Below, piece by piece: positions 63,361 to 64,000 of a DNA stretch of 64,000 nucleotides (the stretch's first letter is position 1; every line of letters starts with the position of its first letter). Source of the stretch: Halostella limicola (GTDB lineage: Archaea > Halobacteriota > Halobacteria > Halobacteriales > Natronoarchaeaceae); contig NZ_RCDI01000001.1 of NCBI RefSeq assembly GCF_003675875.1, positions 62,001-126,000 of the forward strand. Reading direction: 5' to 3'. The notes under the pieces are model-generated. The model ran no database searches and had not been told where the DNA came from. It was given only the letters and a program-made list of their open reading frames with translations. Made by a program: the position numbers and the translations under genes.

Positions 63361-63521
63361 GCGCCGGACTCCGCGCTGGAAGTACTCCTGCCTGTCGCTC
63401 CCGAATCCGCCCCGCCATAAATCCGATTCACTTAAAGCTTCCTGATTTTCATCTTCTCTCTGCGACACGATCGCACCCTGTACGCCCGACTCAGGCCCGC
63501 TCGCCGGGCGATTTGAGAAAT

Positions 63522-63530
63522 CTTATAAAG
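63522..63530 (+). promoter_or_regulatory. TATA box of the mini histone-fold gene
   Basis: CTTATAAAG about 28 bp before ATG63554; one of the best TATA matches in the window. Confidence 0.7.
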
Positions 63531-63553
63531 GGTGCCGGGCAACCCCAATTCGT

Positions 63554-63721
63554 ATGGCAGACCTCATTGTCAAAGCCGCCGTCAAGGAAGCGCTCGACGA
63601 CAAGAACGTTGCCTCCGACTTCTACGAGGCACTCGACGAGGAAGTCGACGAACTCCTCGCCGACGCCGCGGACCGCGCCGAGGCCAACGACCGGAAGACG
63701 GTCCAGCCGCGCGACCTGTAA
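63554..63721 (+). CDS. Mini histone-fold (DUF1931-like) protein
   Basis: 55 residues: ADLIVKAAVKEALDDKNVAS, then FYEALDEEVDELLADAADRA and ANDRKTVQPRDL. The pattern helix, long helix, then K-T-V-x-P-x-D-L is the histone-fold arrangement, cut to about one fold and strongly acidic. Conserved in haloarchaea. It may dimerise and act on DNA or other proteins; function unproven. Confidence 0.8.
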   Translation: MADLIVKAAVKEALDDKNVASDFYEALDEEVDELLADAADRAEANDRKTVQPRDL

Positions 63722-63741
63722 TCGGGTCCTCCCGTTTTCGA

Positions 63742-63774
63742 CCTGACCGCCGTCGCGGCGGGTCAGGGTTTTTT
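63742..63774. terminator. Hairpin with T-run between the histone-fold gene and rpiA
   Basis: CCTGACCGCCG and CGGCGGGTCAGG pair across a short loop (one bulged G), followed by TTTTTT at 63769-63774. It follows the histone-fold gene and overlaps the convergent rpiA 3' end, whose last codons AAA AAA CCC TGA lie in it. Confidence 0.65.
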
Positions 63775-64000
63775 CGCGTCGACGCCGTCCTCGCGACCGA
63801 CGAGTATCTCGTCCGCGAGGCCGACGAACAGCCCGTGCTCCACGACGCCCGGTAGCGCCGACAGCCGCGCGGCAAGCGCCGCGGGGTCGTCGATAGCGCC
63901 GAAGTCGCAGTCGAGCACGAGGTTGCCGTTGTCGGTGACGACCGGCCCGTCCTTCCGCTCGGCGGTCCGCAGCGTCGGGTCGCCCCCGAGGTCCGCGGCC
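63763..64000 (-). CDS. rpiA: Ribose-5-phosphate isomerase A, C-terminal part (runs off the window)
   Basis: 79 codons are visible with no start. The frame reads [20 protein letters not shown], then [40 protein letters not shown] and ends DAKKP. The [10 protein letters not shown] and PGVVEHGLF segments are diagnostic of RpiA, which interconverts ribose 5-phosphate and ribulose 5-phosphate. The N-terminal half lies beyond 64000. Confidence 0.92.
   Translation of the reverse strand, partial: AADLGGDPTLRTAERKDGPVVTDNGNLVLDCDFGAIDDPAALAARLSALPGVVEHGLFVGLADEILVGREDGVDAKKP

Noticed and set aside
63361-63468. GTG63468 as the larB start
   Set aside because: The first codons have AT-rich third positions unlike coding DNA here and contain TATA-like sequences; the LarB family usually starts at the helix beginning MRELLEAV.

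Overview
The window reads as chromosome from a high-GC halophilic archaeon (Halobacteria). The proteins are strongly acidic and codon third positions are mostly G or C. Many genes have an AT-rich TATA element about 25-30 bp before the start codon, which suggests leaderless transcripts. The gene content is archaeal: Hjc, PCNA, PriL, RfcS, Orc1/Cdc6, a ubiquitin-like SAMP, HTH_10 (bacterio-opsin-activator type) regulators, HalOD1, a tandem-fused TatC and several haloarchaea-only small families. I cannot name the species. I found no tRNA, rRNA, CRISPR array or intact insertion sequence.

Layout. 0.1-5.6 kb: a 1,821-residue sensor/regulator with HAMP, nine PAS domains (one a complete LOV photosensor), GAF/BAT domains and HTH_10. 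5.6-12.1 kb: hjc, a SWIM zinc-finger protein, a membrane-protein/winged-helix pair, priL, an MFS exporter and pcn. 12.1-15.9 kb: a HalOD1 protein, an HTH_10 regulator and a Zn/Cd-type P1B ATPase whose promoter carries a perfect 14-bp palindrome. 16-18.4 kb: a luciferase-like monooxygenase, rlmE and two small proteins. 18.5-21.9 kb: divergent twin-arginine translocase genes, one of them a tandem TatC fusion. 22.2-26.6 kb: assimilatory nitrate reductase and ferredoxin-nitrite reductase, separated by what looks like a deleted remnant of a mobA-like gene and an AT-rich leader. 27.7-32.6 kb: larE, then 340 bp with three ORB-like repeats, then a MutS5-like gene, a DUF1059 protein and an Orc1/Cdc6 gene; together these look like a chromosomal replication origin. 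32.6-38.6 kb: paired membrane proteins, a non-canonical SDR, a phosphohexomutase, a MacB-type ABC pair and a DUF5789 protein. 38.7-46.8 kb: PHP phosphoesterase, zinc-type ferredoxin, cupin, a divergent HxlR/MerB-like pair, a kinase-like protein, MFS, acyl-CoA dehydrogenase and a zinc-ribbon membrane protein. 46.9-56.9 kb: amidotransferase, alpha/beta hydrolase, HD phosphohydrolase, alaS, TspO, a histidine kinase and rfcS. 57-64 kb: a bactofilin-like beta-helix membrane protein, samp2 with a GNAT gene, a second phosphohexomutase, UspA, an FMN reductase, GIY-YIG, larB, a mini histone-fold protein and the 3' end of rpiA.

How the genes work together. Replication and repair functions recur along the window (Hjc, PriL, PCNA, MutS5-like, Orc, RfcS). 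The nitrate and nitrite reductases form an assimilatory pathway from nitrate to ammonium, with no transporter beside them. LarB and LarE are two of the enzymes that make the nickel-pincer nucleotide cofactor; LarC and LarA are not seen. The divergent HxlR/MerB-like pair and the metal ATPase look like two separate metal-stress modules. The strongest candidates for new biology are the ORB-repeat origin, the LOV-containing giant regulator, the shared-TATA HxlR/MerB module and the remnant and leader inside the nitrate locus.
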